A DNA stretch of 49,097 nt, taken from NCBI GenBank assembly GCA_002495065.1, contig DADT01000042.1, forward strand, positions 1 to 49,097. The letters are read 5' to 3'. This document shows, in pieces, positions 42,608 through 49,097 of the stretch; the stretch's first letter is position 1; every line of letters starts with the position of its first letter. Both the position numbers and the translations under genes were made by a program. Below the pieces are notes generated by a model. The model searched no databases, was not told where the DNA came from, and saw only the letters and a list, made by a program, of their open reading frames with translations. The DNA is from Methanoregula sp. UBA471. Lineage in GTDB: Archaea > Halobacteriota > Methanomicrobia > Methanomicrobiales > Methanospirillaceae.

Positions 42608-42752
42608 CTTTATCGAACGAAAAGAGCCGTCAATTCCTGATTTTCTGAATGCTGTGATTTTTTATCGATTGGATTGAAATTTTAATTTGCATACTTTTTT
42701 ATCAACAAAACTTGAAAAACAGTGCCGGAAGCGATGAGACGTTACCCGGATC

Positions 42753-44423
42753 TCACTCCACAAACATCGGGACGTCCCTCATTTCCCCGACATCAAACAG
42801 TCCCCGGTTCGTGATCCTCAGTTCCGGGATAACGGTGAGTGCAAGGAACGACAGATACATGAAAGGATCGTCAACACACCCCATCTTTTCGGTGGTGTCG
42901 CGCAGATCCTTCAGTCGTTTGACAACTTTGTCGTACGGCAGGGTTGACATAAGCCCTCCGCAATCGAGAGGAAGTACGGTCTTTGATTCCCCCACAACAG
43001 CTACCATCGCACCCCGGGACCTGATGACTTCATTAATCCCCAGCAGGATTTCCCTGTCACTTGCTCCCACGGCAATAATATTATGGGCATCATGAGAAAT
43101 GCTGGACGCTATTGCCCCTCTGTTCAGCAGGAAGCCGTGGACAAGTCCAACACCGCACGCCGTTTCATGGTACCGGTTACAGACTACCACTTTCAGAATA
43201 TCCCGTTTGAAATCAGGTATGTCCCGTGCTGAAACAGGGAACTGCAGTGACCGGGTGAGAATCTGATGGGGGACAAGCCCGATTACCCGTGCATTGCCAG
43301 ATCCATGGATCCGGATATCATCGACCCCGGGGATTTTGGAGAAGAATGCCGGGACAAAGGGTGGCACTGGCACACGCACGGGGTCAGCAATCTCCTTTCC
43401 CTGTACATAGACTGTTTTTACCCTGAGACTTTGCGGGTTATCGACGACACAGAAATCCGCCCTCCTGCCCGGAGTCAGCGCCCCGCGGTCGGACAGCCCG
43501 AACCGTTCTGCGGCTGAAAGCGTCGCCATCCGTAAGGCAAGTTCCGGTTTGAGCCCGCATTCCACGGCACGCCGTATGCAATGGTCGATATGCCCTCGCT
43601 CAAAAAGCGTACCGGCATGACAGTCATCTGAGCAAAAGCAGCACCGGGAGACCGTTTCCGGCGTTACCAGGTCGATAAGATCGGCAATATTTCGTTCGGT
43701 TGATCCTTCCCGTATGAATATGTACATCCCGCGCCGGAGTTTTTCTTCTGCCTCGTCCAGCCGGGTACATTCATGGTCGCTCTGCAGACCTGCCAGGATA
43801 TACGCATTGAGATCATTTCCTGTAAGCAGGGGAGCATGCCCGTCACGGACAGAACAGAGCTGGAGTTTTTCCAGAACTGAGGGATCTGCGGCAAGGACGC
43901 CGGGAACGTTCATCATCTCCCCGAGTCCAAGGATGCCACGACGGTCTGCGTATGGCCTGAGATCACGGGCCGTGAGTATCGCACCACCCACATCTTCTGG
44001 CGTTGCAGGAACACAGGACGGGAGAAGGTACAGAATATCAATATCCGCCCCCTCCCGCTGGTCAAGCATGAAATCAATTCCCCGTGAACCGGCAACATTC
44101 GCAATTTCATGCGGATCGGCGATAACGGTAGTTGTGCCGTGTCGGACGACCAGGCGGGCATATTCGCGGGGTGTAAGGAGCGAGCTTTCGATATGGACGT
44201 GGGCATCGATCAGCCCGGGGATAATACATGAACCCCCGAGATCGTATTCCTTTATTCCTGAATAGTTGCCTATGCCCAGTACCAGACCGTCCTTAACCGC
44301 AAGGGTGCCCTGCTCCCACTTACCGTTAAAAGGATTGAATATCCGTGCGTTCCTGAAAATGGTATCTGCCGGCATCAGGCCCCGGGCTGCTTCCAGCAGT
44401 TCCTGCAGGCAGGGACCCGTCAC
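42753..44423 (-). CDS. ade: Adenine deaminase
   Basis: 556 residues, typical length. It converts adenine to hypoxanthine and ammonia (purine salvage), in the cytosol. The amidohydrolase metal site is visible: HVH (75-77) in GLIDAHVHIESS, and ADPHE (102-106) in VIADPHEIANVAGSRGIDF. Later come DGHAPLLTGNDLNAYI, CCFCSDDCHAGTLFERGHID and AERFGLSDRGALTPGRRADF. The C-terminal domain contains LVHGFLLNRGAIASSISHD and HNIIAVGASD, as in the family. The start codon is GTG at 44423, immediately after the TAA of the upstream lipoprotein gene (0 bp apart), so translation is probably coupled. The lipoprotein neighbour gives no obvious functional link. Confidence 0.95.
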   Translation of the reverse strand: MTGPCLQELLEAARGLMPADTIFRNARIFNPFNGKWEQGTLAVKDGLVLGIGNYSGIKEYDLGGSCIIPGLIDAHVHIESSLLTPREYARLVVRHGTTTVIADPHEIANVAGSRGIDFMLDQREGADIDILYLLPSCVPATPEDVGGAILTARDLRPYADRRGILGLGEMMNVPGVLAADPSVLEKLQLCSVRDGHAPLLTGNDLNAYILAGLQSDHECTRLDEAEEKLRRGMYIFIREGSTERNIADLIDLVTPETVSRCCFCSDDCHAGTLFERGHIDHCIRRAVECGLKPELALRMATLSAAERFGLSDRGALTPGRRADFCVVDNPQSLRVKTVYVQGKEIADPVRVPVPPFVPAFFSKIPGVDDIRIHGSGNARVIGLVPHQILTRSLQFPVSARDIPDFKRDILKVVVCNRYHETACGVGLVHGFLLNRGAIASSISHDAHNIIAVGASDREILLGINEVIRSRGAMVAVVGESKTVLPLDCGGLMSTLPYDKVVKRLKDLRDTTEKMGCVDDPFMYLSFLALTVIPELRITNRGLFDVGEMRDVPMFVE

Positions 44424-44780
44424 TTACACCACAATATCCCGGATTACCGCGGTCTTCCGTTCGCCATTCTGGATCAGGTACATTTTGAATTTATAGGTTC
44501 CGGGTGCGAGCGGTGCCGGAATCAGGACCGCATTGTCACCTGTTTTTAATCTCGCCGCCCCCATAATTACCGAATGTTCCTGCTGGGTAAGACCCGTCAC
44601 CCGGTATATCGTGACCTGTACAAATGCATCTGAAGGTTCATCCGGATTATTTATATTCGCAGTAATGTTGTTACCAGAGTAGCCGACATCGCCGATACTC
44701 GATGATACGCATCCGCACAGGAATAGGAAAAGAACCAGAAGAGCTATTCCGCAGGCAGGTGACCTGACATGTGCGAACAT
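44424..44780 (-). CDS. Small predicted lipoprotein
   Basis: 118 residues. A hydrophobic signal segment (about 11-22) ends in the lipobox LCGC, with the lipidated cysteine at C24. A short Ser/Gly linker follows. The mature part (about 45-118) looks like an all-beta domain, with FVQVTIYRVTGL, NAVLIPAPLAPGTYKFKMYL and ERKTAVIRDIVV; this resembles an immunoglobulin-like surface fold. I do not recognise a family. It is the first gene of a two-gene unit with ade; its TATA box is about 27 bp before the ATG, so the mRNA is leaderless. Confidence 0.8.
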   Translation of the reverse strand: MFAHVRSPACGIALLVLFLFLCGCVSSSIGDVGYSGNNITANINNPDEPSDAFVQVTIYRVTGLTQQEHSVIMGAARLKTGDNAVLIPAPLAPGTYKFKMYLIQNGERKTAVIRDIVV

Positions 44781-44802
44781 TATTCAAATGTAAATTCTCC
44801 GG

Positions 44803-44811
44803 GATTTAAAC
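44803..44811 (-). promoter_or_regulatory. TATA box of the lipoprotein-ade unit
   Basis: GTTTAAATC on the minus strand is centred about 27 bp before the ATG at 44780. No ribosome-binding site lies between, in agreement with a leaderless transcript. Confidence 0.5.
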
Positions 44812-45121
44812 CTTGGTATGCCTGGCTCATTTGAGTTTTCTCTTTCATCAATCGTCATTTTATAAAAATGTGAACGTGAAATCTATCCATGTGAACCTCC
44901 CCTGAACATCTGCAGGTATCCGGTACTAAAAAATCCCGTCATTTTCTATCCATTGTGAAGAACAGGCGATTGCACCTGAGCTCAAGTCACGGACCGTTGA
45001 ACATAGACCAACTCCAGTTTCATAGATTTCTGGAAATCAGGCTCGGTTGAAACGGGCATAAACGGGAATAGTTCTCACCCCCCTCATGAAAATCATTAAA
45101 CCTTGTAATTCTATGAGGGCT

Positions 45122-45158
45122 CCCCGCCTCAGGGCCTCTCCGAGGCACGGCGGGGCAG
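45122..45158 (+). repeat. R2 hairpin repeat
   Basis: Perfect 7-bp outer stem CCCCGCC/GGCGGGG around GCCTC-TCC-GAGGC. R1 follows 31 bp downstream. Confidence 0.9.
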
Positions 45159-45189
45159 TGCGGTGTTTACAAATATACTTATAGACACT

Positions 45190-45231
45190 GATCCGTCGCG
45201 GGCGCGTCCCTCGGGGGCGGCGGCGGTCATC
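45190..45231 (+). repeat. R1 GC-rich repeat
   Basis: GATCCGTCGCGGGCGCGTCC, then a TCGGGGGCGGCGGCGGTCATC end; few changes from 42565. Confidence 0.87.
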
Positions 45232-45487
45232 GCAAATGAAGAAGCAGAATCGAACATTAAAAGGATTATTATACAGATTTACAAAAACTGCTCTCGTGAA
45301 ATTATCATTTTATCGAAGTTTTCGGATCTTTGCCCCGGCCACGACTGCTGCATCCCCAGATCTGATATCTGTGGAAATCCGTGGCAGCCTGATTACACAT
45401 TACTCATGTAACATCGGGCTTTCTGCAGAGTCAAAAAAACGCTTGTCTCGGACGGAAACCGCTTAAAAATGGAATGTCTGGCGGGTT

Positions 45488-45676
45488 TCAGATCTTTTCC
45501 ACGGTTACCCGCACACGGTCACCGGCTTTCACGACGTGGCCTTTCGGGATATCAATGTTGAACCACAGGGAATTCGGGTTATCCTGCGTCGGGTCCTGGG
45601 ACATCAGGCAGTCCTTGTAGTCATTGATGTCGGCGACGAATTCTATCTCGGATTCAAATTCCAGGATTTTTGCCAT
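45488..45676 (-). CDS. Small protein of unknown function
   Basis: 62 residues, acidic in the N-terminal half (AKILEFESEIEFVADIND), with a beta-rich basic end (GHVVKAGDRVRVTVEKI) that resembles a small OB- or SH3-like barrel. I recognise no family. It starts 21 bp after the DUF7123-like gene on the same strand and probably shares its mRNA. It reads as a genuine gene because the frame ends at a sensible stop and the sequence has alternating strand character; size limits certainty. Confidence 0.6.
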   Translation of the reverse strand: MAKILEFESEIEFVADINDYKDCLMSQDPTQDNPNSLWFNIDIPKGHVVKAGDRVRVTVEKI

Positions 45677-45697
45677 GATAAAAAATAGATACCGGGC

Positions 45698-45949
45698 TTA
45701 GATGGCCCTCGGCGTGACCATCCACGTCGTGCTGTTCGAATAGCTCCAGCGGATTATGTCGAGTTCCTTGCAGATATCTGCAAGGATCGCCATATTCGTT
45801 CCAACCTCTTTTGGTGATAACCCCAGTTCCTTGGCAATATATTTTGATTTAAAGTAGTGCTTGCCCTTGGTTATACCTGAGTTGAGGTATTGAACAATTT
45901 TGTGCTGGGTCTCGTTATACGTTTCACGTAATTTCTTTGTTGTAGACAT
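45698..45949 (-). CDS. DUF7123-like small HTH protein
   Basis: 83 residues from the ATG at 45949; an ATG at 45964 adds five residues. The conserved core is GKHYFKSKYIAKELGLSPKE, then VGTNMAILADICKEL and IIRWSYSNSTTWMV. This is the pattern of a small archaeal winged-helix family (DUF7123), best known from haloarchaea, with the closing STTW-x-V strand. DNA binding is likely but not shown. A strong TATA box (45991-46000) precedes it, and it probably forms a unit with the 62-residue gene. Targets cannot be read from sequence. Confidence 0.75.
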   Translation of the reverse strand: MSTTKKLRETYNETQHKIVQYLNSGITKGKHYFKSKYIAKELGLSPKEVGTNMAILADICKELDIIRWSYSNSTTWMVTPRAI

Positions 45950-45990
45950 GTTATGCCTCAGCATTTAAATCTCATTTAGATCATTTGGTA

Positions 45991-46000
45991 TTTATATATA
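45991..46000 (-). promoter_or_regulatory. TATA box of the DUF7123-like unit
   Basis: TATATATAAA on the minus strand, about 30 bp before the ATG at 45964 and 45 before that at 45949. Confidence 0.6.
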
Positions 46001-46171
46001 ACTGATTCTGCAGGTTATGTATAGGTCATTATTGCTTCTCTGCACTTGTTTTCTGGCTGGAAAGAATATATCTGGCACGCAGATTACCCTGAATGTTGTG
46101 CCCGCGATTAATGCGCATTATAAACATTTTGCAGTAAATTTCATAAAATTCTTTCAAAAATGTGGCAGTTT

Positions 46172-48010
46172 TCATTTTTGTATCTGTGCCTCACCTATTT
46201 TGCTGATAAGTGCCTCGAGCACCACATCACGCATGCCTTCAACAAATTTTATGCTGCCCACTACCAGGTGACCTCCACCGCTGATGCCCCCGCCGGGAAT
46301 CTCGTTCCTGAGTTCCCGGACCATACGGGGGATGTTCATGAGAACCCCACGTGACCGGAGTACAGCAAAGTCCGGACCAAACCCGATGGTTACCACCGGT
46401 TTTCCTGCATGCTGCCGGCAGAGCCGGTCATGGACTTCACCGGAAGTCTTGCCAGGAGGGGGAAACGTGAACTTGTGCGCATGGATTTCCACATCAATGA
46501 GGAAAAGATGCGCCTCGTTCCCAAGTACTCTGGGGACAACATGGGGCATGCAGGCACTCATCTGGTCCTCGATCATCGTATTTGCCCCTTCTACCAGGAG
46601 TGCCACAAGTTTCCGGTAGCGTTCAGGATTCCCGGTCAGGTTCAGGATATCCTTGATGATCTCCCTGCCGTCATTGAACCGTAACCAGAACTGTTCATAA
46701 TCCAGGGCAAGGGCAATATCCTTGCAGGCCTGTTCGGGATACTGATCCCGGACAAGGGCGAGGAAGAGGGCACGTTCCGGAGCTTCACTCCGGTCGCCGA
46801 CTCCCGCTACTGCCGGCAGGTGACGGATGAGGGATTCGATTTTCGGATTAATCAGCCGGGCGATTTCGGTTCCCAGCATGCCCGCCGTAATACCGAAGTC
46901 TCCCCCGACATGGTAGGGATTGACATGTGCTTTGAGGTACTTGTCTATCGTGCCGTCAGGGTGGTGATGGTCGATCACGACAAAAGGGATGTCATATACG
47001 CTTGCGATCTTGTATGCAGGTTCATCCTCCTCGGTAGATCCGTTATCGGTGAGGAGAACCAGCGGCATTTTCTGACCATACCTGATATGGTCCTTCAGCG
47101 AAAAATCAAGGTCACGGGTGATATCTTCAATCTCATAAAACGGGGCTTTCGACGGAGCCCGTTTGAAGAGGAAGTGATCCGCATCAAAGTCACCCCCGCT
47201 CTCCCTGATAAGGGAGACAACGGCCTGCTCTATTGCCACTGCCGAACAGATCCCGTCAGCATCAGCGTGATGACGAAGGATAATAGGCTGGGACGTGAAG
47301 ATCGCCTTTCTGATTATTTTTGCGACCTTTTTCATTTCAGGGCGGAGTCTTTCCATGACCTCGCTTTGCACGAGCAGGGGTATGTCATCGGGTTCCGATC
47401 GTGCATCCAGCGCTTTTTCTATCCGGATTTTAACCGCAGCTGCATCTTCATCCCGAAGGATTGACAATGAATCGACTTCGATTTGCAGCTGGTTGTTGCG
47501 CATCATCACTTCGCCGATGATTTTGACTATGTCGTCCAGTTCGGCTTCCGGGTATGCCCGGACTCCGGCTTCGACAAATGCTGCTGCATTCTGAGTCCCG
47601 GTCTCATCCACAATAGTAAATATTGTCGGACCGCTTGTCTGTTTGATCTGGGCGATCTCCCCTTCGATTGCGACGGTCTTTCCGACTTTGCTCGTCAGGT
47701 CCGCGATATTCACGGTCGTTGACTTGCGGTCGACGTTCTGCACCTGATACACCTGGACAAGGACCTCTTCCAGATCAATATTGCCGTTCGGGCGGATCTG
47801 GCGAACCCTGACGAGGATAGGATCCCGTTCCTTATGTTCTGCCTTGATATTGCTCTTGTGCACCAGACCCTTGATACGGTCGTTGATCTGGGCAAACATC
47901 CCGAACGTTGCAAAACCCTGTACTTTTGCCTGGTATATCTTTCCTTCTTCCACATCGGAGAGGTCGCATCCTGCGCCGAGCCGATAGACTATGACATCGT
48001 TATTTTCCAT
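46172..48010 (-). CDS. Archaeal RecJ-like DHH phosphoesterase with S1 and OB domains
   Basis: 612 residues. Domain order: an S1 RNA-binding domain (about 18-82), an OB nucleic-acid-binding domain (about 108-190), the DHH catalytic domain (about 235-460), and a DHHA1 domain at the C-terminus. Motif I is HADADG (248-253), motif II DNGSTEE (322-328), the DHH motif DHHHPDG (347-353), and the DHHA1 glycine motif GGGISGGGH (573-581). Archaeal homologues act on single-stranded DNA or RNA ends and some associate with the replication machinery. All metal ligands appear intact. A GGTGAG ribosome-binding site (48019-48024) precedes the ATG. No operon partner lies in the window. Confidence 0.92.
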   Translation of the reverse strand: MENNDVIVYRLGAGCDLSDVEEGKIYQAKVQGFATFGMFAQINDRIKGLVHKSNIKAEHKERDPILVRVRQIRPNGNIDLEEVLVQVYQVQNVDRKSTTVNIADLTSKVGKTVAIEGEIAQIKQTSGPTIFTIVDETGTQNAAAFVEAGVRAYPEAELDDIVKIIGEVMMRNNQLQIEVDSLSILRDEDAAAVKIRIEKALDARSEPDDIPLLVQSEVMERLRPEMKKVAKIIRKAIFTSQPIILRHHADADGICSAVAIEQAVVSLIRESGGDFDADHFLFKRAPSKAPFYEIEDITRDLDFSLKDHIRYGQKMPLVLLTDNGSTEEDEPAYKIASVYDIPFVVIDHHHPDGTIDKYLKAHVNPYHVGGDFGITAGMLGTEIARLINPKIESLIRHLPAVAGVGDRSEAPERALFLALVRDQYPEQACKDIALALDYEQFWLRFNDGREIIKDILNLTGNPERYRKLVALLVEGANTMIEDQMSACMPHVVPRVLGNEAHLFLIDVEIHAHKFTFPPPGKTSGEVHDRLCRQHAGKPVVTIGFGPDFAVLRSRGVLMNIPRMVRELRNEIPGGGISGGGHLVVGSIKFVEGMRDVVLEALISKIGEAQIQK

Positions 48011-48274
48011 ATTTTTTTCTCACCACACACAGCGAAGCGTATCTGGTGCCTGCATGGGTGATCTCTCCATGCGGCAACGTTGCATAACGAACCAAAGCTG
48101 ATGGAATATCATTGGGTGTAGTGACGTTTAAGTCCATGGTATCAGGCATCACCTGCTACGATACCTGCTGTGGTACCATTATGAGTTCCGAGTTCCGGTC
48201 CCTTCATGTTATTCAGGGCAAAGCACATTGAAGCGACAAAAACTCATTCTTATTGAATATTACGTGCTCACTTC

Positions 48275-48338
48275 AGACGCTCCCGGGGACTCGCCATTGG
48301 CTCGTCCCCGCCGCTGCGGCGTCCCCAATTTGCGATAG
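48275..48338 (+). repeat. Short R3-related block
   Basis: CCCCGCCGCTGCGGCGTCCCC followed by TTTGCGATAG, in the same order as the blocks at 13003 and 40230. It contains its own CCGC-TG-GCGG mini-hairpin. Confidence 0.55.
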
Positions 48339-48582
48339 TCTTCAAGAAGGAACAATAGAGAGCAATCGAAGGAATCCCCTGACAGGAACTACAGAGTTAT
48401 CCCAGACTCAGGGCATGTCAAGAGAGGAGGACAGGATCGTCTCTCCTTTGATGTTAATCCGTTTTTCAGGTTCAGTGGGAATTGAACTTTTTTCAAACTG
48501 AATTCGGGAACACTTACCCTGGTAATGATCGCTCATTATTACCGTGCAATTGTAGTGACTAACAGGGTATTGCAACGGCTCA

Positions 48583-48790
48583 GTAGAAATCCGCAAAATA
48601 TTTTTCTTAACGCTCTTTGGGGGCTACGGCATGATTGCCTCCGCCCCCGCCGCTGTGGCACCCCCTGGAGCGATAACTCCAGAGAAGGTAATAGGACACA
48701 ATCGCAAAGCGCAGGGGCGGTTCGGGGGGACAGGCACTGTCCCCTCCGTAAATTGGTGCGTTACCATTTGTTGAAAACTTATGGTTTCTA
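48583..48790 (+). repeat. R3 repeat, copy 4
   Basis: It begins GTAGAAATCCGCAAAATATT and ends TATGGTTTCTAC, so the termini pair (GTAGAAA...TTTCTAC). Both internal hairpins are perfect: CTGGAG-CGATAA-CTCCAG and GGGGACAG-GCA-CTGTCCCC. It is very close to copy 1. Confidence 0.9.
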
Positions 48791-48846
48791 CGAAGCCATT
48801 GCAACTTTCATTTAAAAAAAATAATGAAGGAGTTTTGAGAATCCGG

Positions 48847-49097
48847 CTAAATCTCATCCCGGAACCCGATTTCAATCATATCAAGATCATCGGGAGCGAT
48901 AATGGAGCCGGAAAATTTTTTCTTTGCATCGCCGATGTGTGCCTGAGCATCCGGGTATCGTGAACTGGTATGCACAAGGGCGAGGATCCGTGCGTTGAGC
49001 ACCGTTGCGGCCTCACCTGCCTGTGCAGCGGTCGCATGGTAAAACTCTGCTCCCCGCACTGCTTCAGACTCATCATAGGTTGCATCATGGATCAGGA
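48847..49097 (-). CDS. rnz: Ribonuclease Z, C-terminal part (gene continues past the window)
   Basis: The frame is open to the last base on the minus strand, so only the 3' end (about 83 residues) is present. It reads LIHDATYDESEAVRG, then FYHATAAQAGEAATVLNAR, ALVHTSSRYPDAQAH and IIAPDDLDMIEIGF. This is the C-terminal metallo-beta-lactamase part of RNase Z, which cuts tRNA precursors at the 3' end. The HATAAQAGE and HTSSRY motifs hold the histidines of the metal site. An internal GTG at 49059 is not the start. The neighbouring upstream gene is outside the window. Confidence 0.92.
   Translation of the reverse strand, partial: LIHDATYDESEAVRGAEFYHATAAQAGEAATVLNARILALVHTSSRYPDAQAHIGDAKKKFSGSIIAPDDLDMIEIGFRDEI

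Larger units (their letters stand above)
42177..42752. other. Gene-free stretch with R2, partial R2 and R1
   Basis: R2 (42298-42333), a partial R2-like block (42501-42528) and R1 (42565-42607). The distance from the partial R2 to R1 equals the normal composite spacing (36 bp). The two convergent neighbours end on either side. No gene is seen. Confidence 0.75.
44781..45487. other. Gene-free stretch with an R2-R1 unit
   Basis: One complete R2-R1 unit at 45122-45231, preceded by the same TTCTATGAGGGCTCC segment as at 13247-13264. The homology also includes the upstream GAAAATCATTAAACC, so the repeat unit is longer than the GC-rich core. No gene is seen. Confidence 0.75.
48011..48846. other. Gene-free stretch with R3-related block and R3 copy 4
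   Basis: It holds the RecJ-like gene's promoter side, a short R3-related block (48275-48338) and a full R3 copy (48583-48790). The rest shows no gene pattern. Confidence 0.75.

Noticed and set aside
13003..48338. CRISPR array
   Set aside because: R1, R2 and R3 are dispersed, in both orientations and not regularly spaced; there are no cas genes in the window.

Overview
The window is a chromosome segment of a methanogenic euryarchaeon, most likely of the order Methanomicrobiales. The evidence is a formylmethanofuran:tetrahydromethanopterin formyltransferase, a methanogenesis marker protein 8, archaeal-type Trm-G10 and RecJ-like proteins, archaeal TATA boxes and several apparently leaderless genes. 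The order is an inference from overall gene content; I cannot name a species from sequence alone.

Layout. 1-1637: 3' part of a class III ribonucleotide reductase-like gene whose C-terminal glycyl-radical module is missing. 2469-3950: an Hsp20-like protein overlapping an ArsR-type regulator, then a small KTSC-domain protein. 4099-5583: purH. 6008-9558: grpE-dnaK-dnaJ chaperone operon. 10115-12678: a tRNA G10 methyltransferase, then a 5-formyl-H4folate cyclo-ligase-like gene overlapping ftr. 13705-29919: one 16.2-kb gene for a 5,404-residue protein made of 34-residue TPR repeats from end to end. 30519-32200: tRNA-Thr(GGU), a GT28-like glycosyltransferase and a small membrane protein. 32852-36095: znuABC-type metal transporter behind a DtxR/MntR-like regulator. 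36541-39930: a 1,129-residue coiled-coil protein with a degenerate receiver domain. 40444-42176: methanogenesis marker 8 and a DUF1624-type membrane protein, divergent. 42753-44780: a small lipoprotein abutting adenine deaminase. 45488-48010: two small proteins and a DHH-family phosphoesterase. 48847-49097: 3' end of RNase Z.

The most unusual object is the giant TPR gene. It contains an exact 816-bp, fourfold tandem array (8 TPRs per unit) at about 17617-20880. The copies differ by only a few bases, so the array looks recently amplified. An older duplicated block lies at about 25705-27960. Eight TPRs is one superhelical turn in designed consensus TPR structures, so the gene appears to have grown by whole turns.

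The second unexplained layer is intergenic. A ~208-bp repeat with internal hairpins (here R3) has four full copies and three short relatives. Two GC-rich hairpin repeats (here R1 and R2) usually lie about 31-36 bp apart as a composite unit. In one place R3 sits inside an R1-R2 unit. These repeats fill most of the long gene-free stretches and look like non-autonomous mobile or structured-RNA elements.

Functional links: ftr and the cyclo-ligase overlap and may act on the same formyl-C1 carrier; grpE-dnaK-dnaJ form one transcription unit with tight spacing; the regulator, ZnuA, ZnuC and ZnuB genes are consecutive on one strand. All family assignments come from recognisable motifs read by eye; no database search was run.
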